Origin: Labilibacter sediminis
Lineage (GTDB): Bacteria; Bacteroidota; Bacteroidia; Bacteroidales; Marinilabiliaceae
Assembly (NCBI RefSeq): GCF_005877885.1
Contig: NZ_VCHY01000024.1
Span: 25,674-89,673 of the forward strand
Length of the DNA: 64,000 nucleotides
Direction of reading: 5' to 3'
The translations under genes and the position numbers were made by a program. The notes beneath the pieces were generated by a model. The model was not told the origin of the DNA. It saw nothing but the letters and a program-made list of their open reading frames with translations, and did no database searches. Positions 1 through 9,068 of the stretch are shown here, in pieces (within the stretch, counting starts at the first letter, position 1; every line of letters begins with the position of its first letter).

Positions 1-1767
1 TCCTTTAACGGTTGTTTGCCCTGAAGCAGACAATTCGGCTGTGGCGTTGCCTTTGGCAGTCAGGCTGGCATCTGCGTTTAAATTCACGTTAGTGCCTTTA
101 AGTTCAGAGGTGCCAGACGATTTTATTGTAACACCACCAGTGCCTTCAATGCTAACATTTGCCTGAGAAGATATTTTTATATCTTTTCCACTGTTTAAGG
201 TAATGCCATTAGAGCTAAGTTCCACTTTATTATTATTCTCATCATGTAATAAAATTGACTTAGCATCATCGTTTAAAACAATTTTATTACCACTCGGAGT
301 TTCAATAGTAGTAGATTTTTTATCGTCATCAAATTCAATTTTCAAATTGCTTTGCGTAACGATTCCTTTAAATGAATTGTTTTGATCCGGGAACTGACTT
401 GCAGGTTTGTTCTTTCCGTGATATAAACTGCCAATTACATAAGGACGTTCAGCATCTCCGCCTTCAAAACCAATTAAAACTTCATCGTCTATTTCAGGAA
501 TAAAATAGAAGCCTCTCTCCGCTCCTGAATACGGGGTTACTAATCTTATCCAGGGAGTTGCGTTTCCATTTCCCTGCCAGAAAAACTGCACCTGTATTCT
601 TCCTAGTTTCTCAGGGTCACGGTTATCTTTAACTACTGCGCTTTGTGTTTCGCAAACAGGATACGAATTGGGATTGGTATATGGAGGAATCTTAGCTTCT
701 GCGGGGATGGCTATAAATTTATTTTTGTAATTAAGCAAGTTGTCACATTTGTGTTGTACAGAAGTAATGATGTAATCACCGTAGCTTACATCTCCATTGC
801 TCTCAGTTTTTAATGCGGTAATGCTAATTTTACTCCCCGGAGTCAGGTTCATATTTTCGCTGTTTCCACTAATTGCTGACATGTCAAGGGCTCTAGCCGA
901 AGCAGAGAGTTCGATGGTGTCTTTTTGAGCTTTGGTATAATTGTTTGCATTTACATTGAGGTGCTGATAGTCAAAAATTGTTTGGTAACTAAAGTGTTTT
1001 TCTGATTGATCAAATGTATATTTACCGGGTTCGTTTTGTTGATTCTTGCCACTTGTTTTTTCTGTTTTTGTTTCAATACTTTTTGCACTCATATAATCGT
1101 ACGAAACATATTTTACACCTGGAGCTTTCAGGTTTATTGAATAATCAAAAGTATCCAAATCTTTACCAAGTATTAATTCTTCGGTTTTACCATTGGCCTG
1201 TCCAAAAATCAGCTCCTTGCCATTGTAATACATCCATTCTCCATAGCGTTTGGCCAACCGATGAAGGAATGCCAAAGTGTTTTCCTTGTACTGAACACAG
1301 TACGGAATCACTTCTTTGTACACAGGATTAATGTTGGTTTTTAGTATATCTCTGGGATAAGGTTGTAATATATCATCTACAATTTGCCTTAAACTTTTTT
1401 CCTCGAAGGTACGACAACCAGGGTGATCCATTAAAAGAGCATCAGGACTAAAACCTGTAATAATTATCAGATCTTCATTAGCTATATCGGTTTTTACGGC
1501 ACGGATGGATTGTATTATTCCTTTGTAAAACAATTCATAAAAATTCTTCCCTTCGGGATTTAATGCTTCGGCTGTAATGATGATGGTGGAACCAATAAGT
1601 TTTTTGGATTTATTCATTACAAAATCATCATCTTCTTCAAAAGTATCCATTCTACATCTGACCCAACAGCTTTGGATCTCATTCATCTCCTGATCAATAG
1701 AAAAATCAAGAAAGTCATTAATCTCCTGATTGTCGATTTCTATACGTACCGATGACGTAAGTGCCAT
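1..1767 (-). CDS. vgrG: T6SS spike protein VgrG/TssI, 3' end cut by window edge
   Basis: The frame is open from an ATG at 1767 down to base 1, giving 589 codons with no stop. VgrG trimers cap the Hcp tube and form the tip that a type VI system drives into target cells. The N-terminal half has the gp27-like fold seen in Rhs/Vgr proteins. An OB-fold stretch around residues 380-430 contains GRIQVQFFW and TPWIRL. From about residue 510 the protein becomes short repeats rich in G, N, T and S (SGKDIKISS, NLNADASL), typical of the gp5-type beta-helix needle. Family length is about 600 residues, so only a few codons should be missing. It is the last gene seen in the tssH-tssB-tssC-hcp operon. No C-terminal toxin domain is visible, but the end is cut off. 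Confidence 0.9.
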   Translation of the reverse strand, partial: MALTSSVRIEIDNQEINDFLDFSIDQEMNEIQSCWVRCRMDTFEEDDDFVMNKSKKLIGSTIIITAEALNPEGKNFYELFYKGIIQSIRAVKTDIANEDLIIITGFSPDALLMDHPGCRTFEEKSLRQIVDDILQPYPRDILKTNINPVYKEVIPYCVQYKENTLAFLHRLAKRYGEWMYYNGKELIFGQANGKTEELILGKDLDTFDYSINLKAPGVKYVSYDYMSAKSIETKTEKTSGKNQQNEPGKYTFDQSEKHFSYQTIFDYQHLNVNANNYTKAQKDTIELSASARALDMSAISGNSENMNLTPGSKISITALKTESNGDVSYGDYIITSVQHKCDNLLNYKNKFIAIPAEAKIPPYTNPNSYPVCETQSAVVKDNRDPEKLGRIQVQFFWQGNGNATPWIRLVTPYSGAERGFYFIPEIDDEVLIGFEGGDAERPYVIGSLYHGKNKPASQFPDQNNSFKGIVTQSNLKIEFDDDKKSTTIETPSGNKIVLNDDAKSILLHDENNNKVELSSNGITLNSGKDIKISSQANVSIEGTGGVTIKSSGTSELKGTNVNLNADASLTAKGNATAELSASGQTTVKG

Positions 1768-1815
1768 AATTTTAAATTATGATTGTTTAATTAAAAAGCA
1801 AATGCATAATACAGT

Positions 1816-2229
1816 TTATACATTTTCATCGTACTTGCTCCATCTGTTTGTATGTGTAGCTCCAGACAAGATTAATTCTCGGGCCGAGATAGTTATTTCT
1901 TCATTCATTTCAAGATCGCGTGTAAATGATTCCCGATAATATACACATCTGGCATCAATAAACTCCAAGGTTTTAAAAACTTTCTCGTCATCGCCACCGG
2001 CAAATATGATTTTACCATTTTTGTCGGCATGAGGTGACATCATCCACCACATAATTTCCTCATCATCAATGCTGTTAAAACACATCCGTATAACACCTCC
2101 TTTTACTTGTGATTTGGGTAAACCTCGATGATCGATATCCTGAATGAATTCAAAATCGCAGGTAATCAAAGGTATTCCATCATCCTCTGTTTTATGCCCT
2201 TCGATATGTAGTCGTGCTGTTAAAACCAT
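1816..2229 (-). CDS. hcp: T6SS tube protein Hcp/TssD (Bacteroidota subtype iii)
   Basis: A 137-residue protein whose start (TARLHIEGH) and core (KTLEFIDARCVYYRESF) match the Hcp/TssD family of Bacteroidota T6SS. Hcp hexamers stack into the inner tube that is propelled when the sheath contracts. There is no signal peptide, as expected for a cytoplasmic tube subunit. It ends 48 bp before the vgrG start and follows a second, divergent Hcp-like gene. The family match is from memory of conserved positions; the role follows from context and length. Confidence 0.85.
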   Translation of the reverse strand: MVLTARLHIEGHKTEDDGIPLITCDFEFIQDIDHRGLPKSQVKGGVIRMCFNSIDDEEIMWWMMSPHADKNGKIIFAGGDDEKVFKTLEFIDARCVYYRESFTRDLEMNEEITISARELILSGATHTNRWSKYDENV

Positions 2230-2346
2230 TATTCAATAATTGCTGTTGAAAATGAAGCTGTATTACAAGTCTATAAATAAAAGCCTTATTTTAAGGTAAA
2301 ATTGAGTTCTGCAAAATACATATGATGCAGCTCATATATTTGAATA

Positions 2347-2757
2347 TTACCTTTGTTCTGTTTGATCAACAGGCACAGCATCTACTGTTACTTTTTGTCC
2401 AATAACTGATAATGATATTTGGTATCCATATTCAGAAATAGATTCGTTATAAGATTCCAGACAAACTTTTTCAAGGGTTATATCTCTGGATTTGGCTTCC
2501 AGTTCTTGATCCTTAATCTCAAAAACTACCTTTTCTTTTATTTCGTGGTTAACCAACCATGTAATAAGGGCTTTCATGGAATCTGATGTAGGCTCAACAA
2601 TGGTAAAAGAAAAAGGGGAAACGTTTACCGGTCCAAAAGATATTTTTTTTGTTGGATTTGAAACATTTGCACTAGAATCATAGCCAAAACTTAAACCACC
2701 TTGTAATTCCAAAGGGTCTGTAATACCGTCTACTTTACATTTTATTACTGTTGACAT
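2347..2757 (-). CDS. divergent Hcp-like T6SS protein
   Basis: A 136-residue protein, the same length as the neighbouring Hcp. It has alternating beta-strand sequence throughout and the segment LEKVCLESYNESISEYG, which parallels the strand-plus-YxESF region of Hcp. The rest is only weakly similar, and the N-terminus (STVIKCKVDG) lacks the usual Hcp TARLHIEGH. It sits between tssC and the canonical hcp in the same operon. Subtype-iii loci often carry several Hcp paralogues, some thought to carry cargo. It could instead be a tube-associated adaptor. I infer a tube-like fold but cannot confirm it. Confidence 0.6.
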   Translation of the reverse strand: MSTVIKCKVDGITDPLELQGGLSFGYDSSANVSNPTKKISFGPVNVSPFSFTIVEPTSDSMKALITWLVNHEIKEKVVFEIKDQELEAKSRDITLEKVCLESYNESISEYGYQISLSVIGQKVTVDAVPVDQTEQR

Positions 2758-2795
2758 AATTAAAAAATTAGGGATTTATATACTTTCTAATGTAA

Positions 2796-4184
2796 TTAAC
2801 TTTGGTTATATTCAGCACTCCAATCTGTACCGTCATCTCCTTTTTGTCCATCCATTTTGATCAAAAAGTTTTTAGCAGGAAAATATGGCTTCATGTTAAT
2901 ATCCAGATATATACGGTCTTTTTGATTAGGATCTTGCTCAAATTTTGTGATTGTAAAATCTTCAATTAATTTACCAGGACCAGCAATACTGTTCAAGAAT
3001 TTACCGATTTGACCTTTAAGTTCCTTTTGTGTTACAAAGTCAAAATTTTCAAAGGCTCTTCTATTTAGAAAGTCCATCATCACCTTGGTTACATAATCAA
3101 AAACCCTTACCACAGAATAGGTTTGTAAGCCTAGATTATCTCCATTAAAAAGAGTCTTTGCCGAGAAGGCCATTACTTTGCCATATTCATTCACTAAAGG
3201 AACTAAACCCAATTTTTCGAGACCTGCAATTTCACTTTTCTTCAATTCAAATTTAACACCATCCACTTCGTTAATGCAGCCATGCTTTTTTCCCGCTGCC
3301 ACTTGTGACATAAGAGTGTTGTAAATTGAGCCAGCCAAAGCTCCTGATGGAGGCACATAGAGTTCTTCATCCTCGTCAACCTCTTTGTAGCTTTCGCGAC
3401 CTACAAGCCAATTACATGCCATCATAATGTTTGAACGGAACATATCACCTCCTGTAAGATTGGCCTCCTCAAACATTTCCATCACATCATCGGGATTATC
3501 TAGATGTTCAAAGTCAGTTATCAACATCGCTTTGTTTTCATGTGCTATTTTAGCCCATTTTTCTACAACTTTATTTGAGCCAAGGTATCCTGGAACCACT
3601 AAAAGACTGTAATTTTCTCTTAAATCCAACCTATCGTATTTGGCGACTAATTCATCCTTAATAGCATCAATAAATCGAGTATCATCTAAATCTTTAAGTT
3701 GATCCGGTTCAGCATTCATAAACGAAATGTTCTTAATCTTGTCATTTTCTGCATTTTTAAAAAAGAGGGCAACTGAACGATAAGATTTTTCCAGTTCTAG
3801 TGATTCTTCAATTGCTTTTTTTAGATTTCTCTTAAGAGTTGCTTCAGCATCGGATGCATTTTTTTCACTCTGCTCAACCATTTCAATAATGCTGGAAGAG
3901 GAATTAAGTACCGAAGCCCACAATTCAAGCGTATTTTGTAAATTTTTTCGTTCCCCTTTTTTAGAGGAATCTGTCATAAAGATTTTTTTACGGGCTTTGC
4001 GTTCCGGGTTCATATTTTGTGCCCCTTCGAAAGCCATTTCTATCATATCAAAACCACCAACTTTAGCCAATTTTTCTAAACTTTGGTTAAGGAGATCTGA
4101 TGGATTTTCAATTTTACTGACGTCTGACAATACTTTTTCGTGGTATTGTTCAAGACTATTTGTTTGGGTATTTGGATCTGCCAT
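2796..4184 (-). CDS. tssC: T6SS contractile sheath large subunit TssC (VipB)
   Basis: A 462-residue cytoplasmic protein matching the Bacteroidota TssC family. It pairs with TssB to build the contractile sheath around the Hcp tube. The N-terminal third is helical and charged. The central part contains NYSLLVVPGYLGSNKVVEKWAKIA and FRSNIMMACNWLVGRES, and the C-terminus ends in the expected mixed alpha/beta region (PYFPAKNFLIKMDG). It follows tssB after a 54-bp gap and precedes the two Hcp-type genes, the usual sheath-then-tube order. Length agrees with the family and no frameshift is visible. Confidence 0.88.
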   Translation of the reverse strand: MADPNTQTNSLEQYHEKVLSDVSKIENPSDLLNQSLEKLAKVGGFDMIEMAFEGAQNMNPERKARKKIFMTDSSKKGERKNLQNTLELWASVLNSSSSIIEMVEQSEKNASDAEATLKRNLKKAIEESLELEKSYRSVALFFKNAENDKIKNISFMNAEPDQLKDLDDTRFIDAIKDELVAKYDRLDLRENYSLLVVPGYLGSNKVVEKWAKIAHENKAMLITDFEHLDNPDDVMEMFEEANLTGGDMFRSNIMMACNWLVGRESYKEVDEDEELYVPPSGALAGSIYNTLMSQVAAGKKHGCINEVDGVKFELKKSEIAGLEKLGLVPLVNEYGKVMAFSAKTLFNGDNLGLQTYSVVRVFDYVTKVMMDFLNRRAFENFDFVTQKELKGQIGKFLNSIAGPGKLIEDFTITKFEQDPNQKDRIYLDINMKPYFPAKNFLIKMDGQKGDDGTDWSAEYNQS

Positions 4185-4238
4185 TACTTCTGTTTTTTAT
4201 TGTTGTAAATGAAAGAGTTAATCATGATGAACAACCCA

Positions 4239-4685
4239 TTACTTGGCTTCGTTTAACTCTTTAATTAAGGCATACATGGCATTTAAGAGAGCATCTTTCA
4301 TCTCCTCATTTTCTAGTGCTTTTTTTAGAAGTTTGTTGCTTTTTAGCTGTTTAATAATTTTATAGCTTTGCTCTTTTTGAGCTTCTAAAGTTTTCAAAAA
4401 CTCACTTTGTTTAGTAATACCTTTCACACCAAAATCGGAGAGGCCTAAAAATTGTAACATTTCAGTTTTAGCCCCGCCATCTTTGTCTTCGAATTCAACT
4501 TCTATTTCAGGTTTGTAATGTTCAAAAATTTCTTCCATGTTTTTTAGGTTGGTAACAATCTGTGGCTTTATGGGAGCGTCGGCTGTTAGTTTTTCAACCA
4601 TAAGCGTGCGGTTTTGAGGAATTTCACCTATACCTTCGCTGGCATCACCTTTTACTTCTTGACCACCAATACTGTAATCTTGCAT
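4239..4685 (-). CDS. tssB: T6SS contractile sheath small subunit TssB (VipA)
   Basis: A 148-residue protein. Its core segment LMVEKLTADAPIKPQIVTNLKNMEEIFEHYKPEIEVEF, followed by GGAKTEMLQFLGLSDFG, is characteristic of TssB/VipA of Bacteroidota. TssB interlocks with TssC to form the sheath. The C-terminal third is a lysine- and leucine-rich helix, the part that ClpV normally engages during recycling. It lies 46 bp after tssH and 54 bp before tssC, so the three are almost certainly co-transcribed. Confidence 0.87.
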   Translation of the reverse strand: MQDYSIGGQEVKGDASEGIGEIPQNRTLMVEKLTADAPIKPQIVTNLKNMEEIFEHYKPEIEVEFEDKDGGAKTEMLQFLGLSDFGVKGITKQSEFLKTLEAQKEQSYKIIKQLKSNKLLKKALENEEMKDALLNAMYALIKELNEAK

Positions 4686-4731
4686 GACGTTGATGTATTA
4701 AGGATTAGTATTCTTATTTTATGGTAACTAA

Positions 4732-7221
4732 TTATTGTATTTCCCAAAGTATATTGTTATTCTTATCTATTTTAATAGAGACTATCGATCCTTTACCTAT
4801 TTCGTTTGAGATGATTTTTTTAGATAGAGGTCGTCTGAGCTTGTTTCTTATTACGCTTATAAGAGGGCGAGCACCATATTTAGGCGTAAATCCTGATTTT
4901 GCCAAATTAATTTTAGCATTCTCTTCAATATACAGCTGAATACCAAGTAAATCAAGAGATTTATACAGGCTTTTTAAGTGAATATTGAATATTTTAACTA
5001 CGTTCGTTTCAGTAATAGGTGCAAAAGGAACAATTTCGGTCAAGCGACCTAAAAATTCAGGACGGAAATACTGTTCCATAATTTCTGCCAGTTCGTTAGA
5101 TTGTGGAATTTCACCTTTATTAAAAGCATCTACAATATGTGAACTACCAATGTTTGAAGTGAATAGGATTACGGCATTTGAAAAATCACCTTCTTTTCCC
5201 AAACGGTCATGAAGTTTACCTTCGTCCAATATTTGAAGAAAGATATCAAATACAGAGGTATGAGCTTTTTCAATCTCATCAAAAAGCACTACGGCATATG
5301 GTTTTTGCCTTATTTTATTAACCAATAATCCACCCTCTTCATAGCCTACATATCCAGGAGGGGCTCCATATAATAATGCCGCAGAATGTTCTTCTTTAAA
5401 TTCCGACATATCAAATCGGATCAGGGATGTTTCGTCGTTGAACAGAAATTCAGCCAAGGTTTTGGCCAGTTCTGTTTTTCCGGTTCCGGTTGGACCAAGA
5501 AAGAAGAAAGAGCCTATAGGCTGTCCTGACTTGCTTAAGCCCGACCGTGATTCTCGTATTGACTCCGCAATGCTGACAATAGCATGATCCTGACCTACCA
5601 CACGTTTTTTCAGGTGATTTTCAATATTTAGAAGGCGGTCACGCTCCTGTGTTTGTATTTTTCCCATAGGAACACCTGTTTTTAAAGAAACAACCGCTGC
5701 TAAATCAGAATTGCTTAAACAGTTAGTTTGCTTGTTAACTATTTCCTCCAATTTTAACAGTTGAGATTTCAGCCACTGTTTCATCTCTGCAACTGTTTGG
5801 ATATTAGAAATATCAACATCATCTCCAATCTTGGTGAATAACACAGAACCTATTTTGTCTTTTGCTTGGCTATGAAGCCATTGCATTTCATCCAAAAGTT
5901 CCGATTCGGTATGTTCCTGCTCGTTTATAATCAGCTTTTCAAGTTTGACTTTTAAGCTGTTTATTTCTTCCCCCGAAGTATCTAATGTTAGGCGTAATGC
6001 TGCCATTGCCCTGTCCATTAAATCTATGGCAGCGCCAGGGAGGCTTCTTTCTTTTAAAAAACGTTTAGATAATCTTACTGCTTCGTGTTGTACTTCTTTA
6101 GTAACGGAAATATTGTGGTGCTTTTCGTAAATACCAACAATGCAGCTAAGTATTCTTGTGCTTAATTCTAAATTAGTTTCTTCAAGTTTAATGAGTTCAA
6201 ATTGTTGATTGAATGCTTCATCTGACTCAATAAATTTGGTGTAATTATCTATAGAAGTAGTTCCAATAATAGTAAGTAAACCTTTGTCGAGTTCTGGTTT
6301 TAAGAAGTTAACAGCTCCTGAAGCCCCACCTTGCTTATCCAAAATCATATGTATTTCATCAATAAAAAGAATAGCTTTTTCAAATTGCTTAATTTCCTGA
6401 ATAATACTTTTTAATCGATCTTCCACTTCACCTTTGTAGGAGGCTCCTGCTATCAAAGATCCAAAATTCAGCTCAAACACTTTTGTGCCAGTTGTACTTT
6501 CAGGCATGTTTTGGTCAATGATTTGTTGCACAAAACCATTTATAAGTGCTGTTTTTCCTACACCAAGATCGCCAATAATCAATACGTTAGATTTAGATCT
6601 ACGACCAAGTATCTCAGCTATCATCCTGGTTTCTTTGTCTCTGCCAACTACAGGATCCAGTCTATTTTGTTGTGCCAGACTTGTAAGATCAGTACAAAAC
6701 TTAAGTAATGCGTTTTGTTTACTTCTGGCCTTTGTATTAAGATCAATACTTGGACTTACCTCCATCATGTTTTCTAGATCGTTTTTCTCTACAACTTTAT
6801 CCAACAATTCCTGGTGTGTTACATTAAAAGATTTTAATTGTTCGTAGGTAAAACCTACCCCGGGCGTGCATAAAGAAATTAATACGCAAAGTGGATCTAT
6901 TTTTTCTTTAGAAAGCTTTATGGAGATATTTTCAGCTTCTGCAATAACTGCTTGAGCAGATTCATCTGCTGGGGGATAATCAGGAATTTTTGATGATTTA
7001 GGATAAGCTTCAACTCTAACTTCCGCCCATTCTTCCATGTAATAATTGTCTTTTTCTATGACCTCCAAAAAAGAAATCAATCCGACGTCTTTGTGCAAGA
7101 TTGCTTTTAATAAATGAGCAGATGAGAATTTATTATTCGAAAACTCTTTGGCTATCGCCTGAGCAATTTTTATGGCACGCTTTAGCTCTTCTGTTAGTAT
7201 TAATTTGTCAACATCCACCAT
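4732..7221 (-). CDS. tssH: T6SS sheath-recycling AAA+ ATPase ClpV/TssH
   Basis: An 829-residue Clp/Hsp100 ATPase. It has an N-terminal Clp domain (residues 1-150), a first AAA module with Walker A GDLGVGKT (217-224) and Walker B ILFIDE (about 284-289), a middle coiled region, and a second AAA module with Walker A GPTGTGKT and Walker B VVLFDEIEKAH. ClpV extracts and disassembles contracted TssB/TssC sheaths. The first P-loop has GDLG where most Clp proteins have GEAG. Being first in the operon and directly followed by tssB/tssC separates it from housekeeping ClpB or ClpC. The start ATG at 7221 fits the Clp_N register (LILTEELKRAI). Confidence 0.88.
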   Translation of the reverse strand: MVDVDKLILTEELKRAIKIAQAIAKEFSNNKFSSAHLLKAILHKDVGLISFLEVIEKDNYYMEEWAEVRVEAYPKSSKIPDYPPADESAQAVIAEAENISIKLSKEKIDPLCVLISLCTPGVGFTYEQLKSFNVTHQELLDKVVEKNDLENMMEVSPSIDLNTKARSKQNALLKFCTDLTSLAQQNRLDPVVGRDKETRMIAEILGRRSKSNVLIIGDLGVGKTALINGFVQQIIDQNMPESTTGTKVFELNFGSLIAGASYKGEVEDRLKSIIQEIKQFEKAILFIDEIHMILDKQGGASGAVNFLKPELDKGLLTIIGTTSIDNYTKFIESDEAFNQQFELIKLEETNLELSTRILSCIVGIYEKHHNISVTKEVQHEAVRLSKRFLKERSLPGAAIDLMDRAMAALRLTLDTSGEEINSLKVKLEKLIINEQEHTESELLDEMQWLHSQAKDKIGSVLFTKIGDDVDISNIQTVAEMKQWLKSQLLKLEEIVNKQTNCLSNSDLAAVVSLKTGVPMGKIQTQERDRLLNIENHLKKRVVGQDHAIVSIAESIRESRSGLSKSGQPIGSFFFLGPTGTGKTELAKTLAEFLFNDETSLIRFDMSEFKEEHSAALLYGAPPGYVGYEEGGLLVNKIRQKPYAVVLFDEIEKAHTSVFDIFLQILDEGKLHDRLGKEGDFSNAVILFTSNIGSSHIVDAFNKGEIPQSNELAEIMEQYFRPEFLGRLTEIVPFAPITETNVVKIFNIHLKSLYKSLDLLGIQLYIEENAKINLAKSGFTPKYGARPLISVIRNKLRRPLSKKIISNEIGKGSIVSIKIDKNNNILWEIQ

Positions 7222-7251
7222 TTTTTAAACTAATTCAGAGATTTAACAAGG

Positions 7252-7259
7252 CAAAAATA
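7252..7259 (-). promoter_or_regulatory. candidate -7 box of the T6SS operon
   Basis: On the minus strand this reads TATTTTTG, a match to the Bacteroidota -7 consensus TAnnTTTG. It lies about 30 bp upstream of the tssH ATG. No clear -33 TTG is seen, so support is the motif and its position only. Confidence 0.35.
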
Positions 7260-7605
7260 AGAGAAGAAAGTATGTGTATTTATTGATTAACTTGCTCTCT
7301 AATTAAGTTTAAAAAAGTTACAACAATATTTAAGAATTTTCAATGCTTAAATAGGTGTATTTTTATGTAAATGAACAAATAAGGGGCGTTTAATGGGTTT
7401 GAAGAATATTTATTTCCCCCTGAATTTAAAAGAGTGATTAATGTTATATTTTTTGTTGAATTTTATAAGACAAAACAAATGTATTATATATTAAAACATT
7501 ATTAAGAATGGATTACTCAATTAATGACATTGAGTTTGTAAACTAATTTGGACTAAAATCTATGGTTAAAAGGTAATTGATGATTACTTATTAAGATTGA
7601 AGCAA
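7260..7605. other. gene-free spacer upstream of the T6SS operon
   Basis: Very AT-rich with no convincing open frame on either strand. The only structure noted is a small hairpin, ACTCAAT/ATTGAGT, near 7514-7534. Confidence 0.5.
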
Positions 7606-7803
7606 CTAATCCATCAAATATTCTGCAATTACCTCTTTTGATATGCCTGAGTAATTTGTAAACTCATCAGTGGTAATGAATTGATGATCTTCTTTTCCTA
7701 ACTCCTTCCGAATCTTCTTTAGTAAACGCTGACCTGATTTTTCACTTTTACCGGTCATTCACTGTACATCTTTTGGATAGATGCAAACACGACTTAATTT
7801 CAT
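7606..7803 (-). pseudogene. small conserved Bacteroidota protein with internal TGA
   Basis: Reading the minus strand from the ATG at 7803 gives 65 codons to a TAG at 7606. They begin MKLSRVCIYPKDVQ, then meet an in-frame TGA (7759-7761), then continue MTGKSEKSGQRLLKKIRKEL up to EVIAEYLMD. The combination RVCIYPKDVQ, ITGKS, HQF and a C-terminal short helix recalls a small uncharacterised Bacteroidota family often seen near mobile or duplicated genes. The stop removes the conserved N-terminus. The ATG right after the TGA could still yield 50 residues. I treat it as a pseudogene, because the neighbouring gene at 7997 is also broken. Confidence 0.6.
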
Positions 7804-7996
7804 ATTCGTTAAACTTTATCTATACTTAAGGCCTACTTGATCTATGCTCTATTCCTACTTGTAATATACTAAAATTTGAAATTAACATGTAGTCATTAAA
7901 TATCAAGAAATACACTAGAAGACAAATAGGACACCTTAGTTTGGAAAGCTTACAGGATAGCTTCTACTTTCCCTTGTTAATCAATAATTGTGCGTT

Positions 7997-8752
7997 ATGG
8001 CAAGACAAAAAGGAGTAATTAAGTTAGAGGGTAGAATTGGAGATCTTTCTTTTTATAAAAGTGGAAATGACTACCTGGCCCGAACTAAAGGTGGTGTGGA
8101 TTCCGAACGAATTAAAAAAGATCCGGCATTTGCACGTACTCGTGAGAATGGAGCAGAGTTTGGCAGAGCCGGAAAAGCCAGTAAACTTTTAAGGGCTGTT
8201 TTTAAAGCCCCTATTTCTCAATCGGCAGATAAAAAGGTAGCCAGCAGACTAACTACTGCTTTACTTAAAGTGGTACAGGCAGACACTACTAATCACAGGG
8301 GTGAAAGAACGGTTCCCGGGGGTGACCTTACGCTTTTGCAGGGATTTGAATTTAATGAATCAACCAGTTTGGATAAGGTGATTGAAGCAGCTTATACTGT
8401 CGGATTTGACAGGCCACTGGTGAAGCGGTAGTTTGATTAAATATTGCAGATCCTAGTGAAGAGATTGAGCAAGTGGAAGGAGCTACACAATGTTCGACTA
8501 ACGGTTAGTATTGGAACGGTTGACTTTGAGACAAAAGAATACGATGTGGATCTGGTGCAATCTGATGCTTTTGATTTGGCCTCAAAAGATGCAGTGGATA
8601 TTAATACTACGGCTACTATTTCTGCTAATTCAGAAAAAGTGGTATTTGTAGTACTTGGTATTGAGTATTATCAAACTGTGAATCGGGAGTTGTATATCAT
8701 CAATAACATGGAATGTAGATCACTAGCCATGGTGGCGGTGAATATCCCTTAA
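7997..8752 (+). pseudogene. broken DNA-binding-like Bacteroidota protein
   Basis: The start ATG at 7997 gives MARQKGVIKLEGRIGDLSFY, the opening of an uncharacterised Bacteroidota family of about 250 residues; the longer frame from TTG 7988 is unlikely. Three lesions interrupt it. One G is missing near 8411-8413 (DRATGEA would be expected), there is a TGA at 8434-8436 in the resumed frame, and one A is inserted near 8489-8490. Correcting these gives a continuous reading DRATGEAVV.LNIADPSEEIEQ into VRLTVSIGTVDFET. The C-terminus (VVFVVLGIEYYQ, SLAMVAVNIP) then ends at 8752. The family is usually followed by a tiny membrane gene, as here. The lesions were read directly; the family match is from memory. 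Confidence 0.75.
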
Positions 8753-8779
8753 TTGATTTAAAGTATAATCAGCATAAAT

Positions 8780-8962
8780 ATGGAACAGATACAGCAAGAT
8801 GGCAAAGCGGGATTTCTACGCGGATGCTTTCTGAGCTTATTCAAAAGTGTGGCTCTGGAAAATATAGTTAAAACTATTATTTATGCCATCATTGGAACTG
8901 TGGTTAGTTTTTTGATTTCGATGCTGCTAAGATATTTGGTTGGTTTGATGAAAGGCAAGTAG
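8780..8962 (+). CDS. small single-pass membrane protein (smalltalk-like)
   Basis: A 60-residue protein with a short charged N-terminus, an amphipathic stretch, then one strong hydrophobic segment (TIIYAIIGTVVSFLISMLL, residues about 34-52) and a basic tail (MKGK). It resembles the tiny membrane proteins that follow DNA-binding-like genes in Bacteroidota, sometimes called smalltalk proteins; their function is unknown. It starts 28 bp after the broken gene at 7997 and ends just before a strong terminator. A decayed near-copy of the gene and its terminator lies at 28256-28505. Confidence 0.6.
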   Translation: MEQIQQDGKAGFLRGCFLSLFKSVALENIVKTIIYAIIGTVVSFLISMLLRYLVGLMKGK

Positions 8963-8992
8963 ATTGGTTACCTACTTGGTTGGTTTGTGGTT

Positions 8993-9025
8993 AAATGTCC
9001 TCGCATAGCTGCGAGGACATTTTTG
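8993..9025 (+). terminator. intrinsic terminator after the small membrane gene
   Basis: A perfect stem, ATGTCCTCGCA / TGCGAGGACAT, with a 4-nt loop, extended by flanking A-T pairs and followed by a T run on the plus strand. It lies 30 bp after the stop at 8962. Confidence 0.85.
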
Positions 9026-9068
9026 ATGTATTTTCTTATTATTCTATCCCAATTAATTTGCCATACGC

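Noticed and set aside
1014..1331. 105-codon plus-strand frame
   Set aside because: Antisense to vgrG, whose frame is continuous here.
3889..4212. 107-codon plus-strand frame
   Set aside because: Antisense shadow of the tssC N-terminus.
6485..6847. 120-codon plus-strand frame
   Set aside because: Lies wholly antisense to the conserved first AAA module of tssH; low-complexity translation, no family features.
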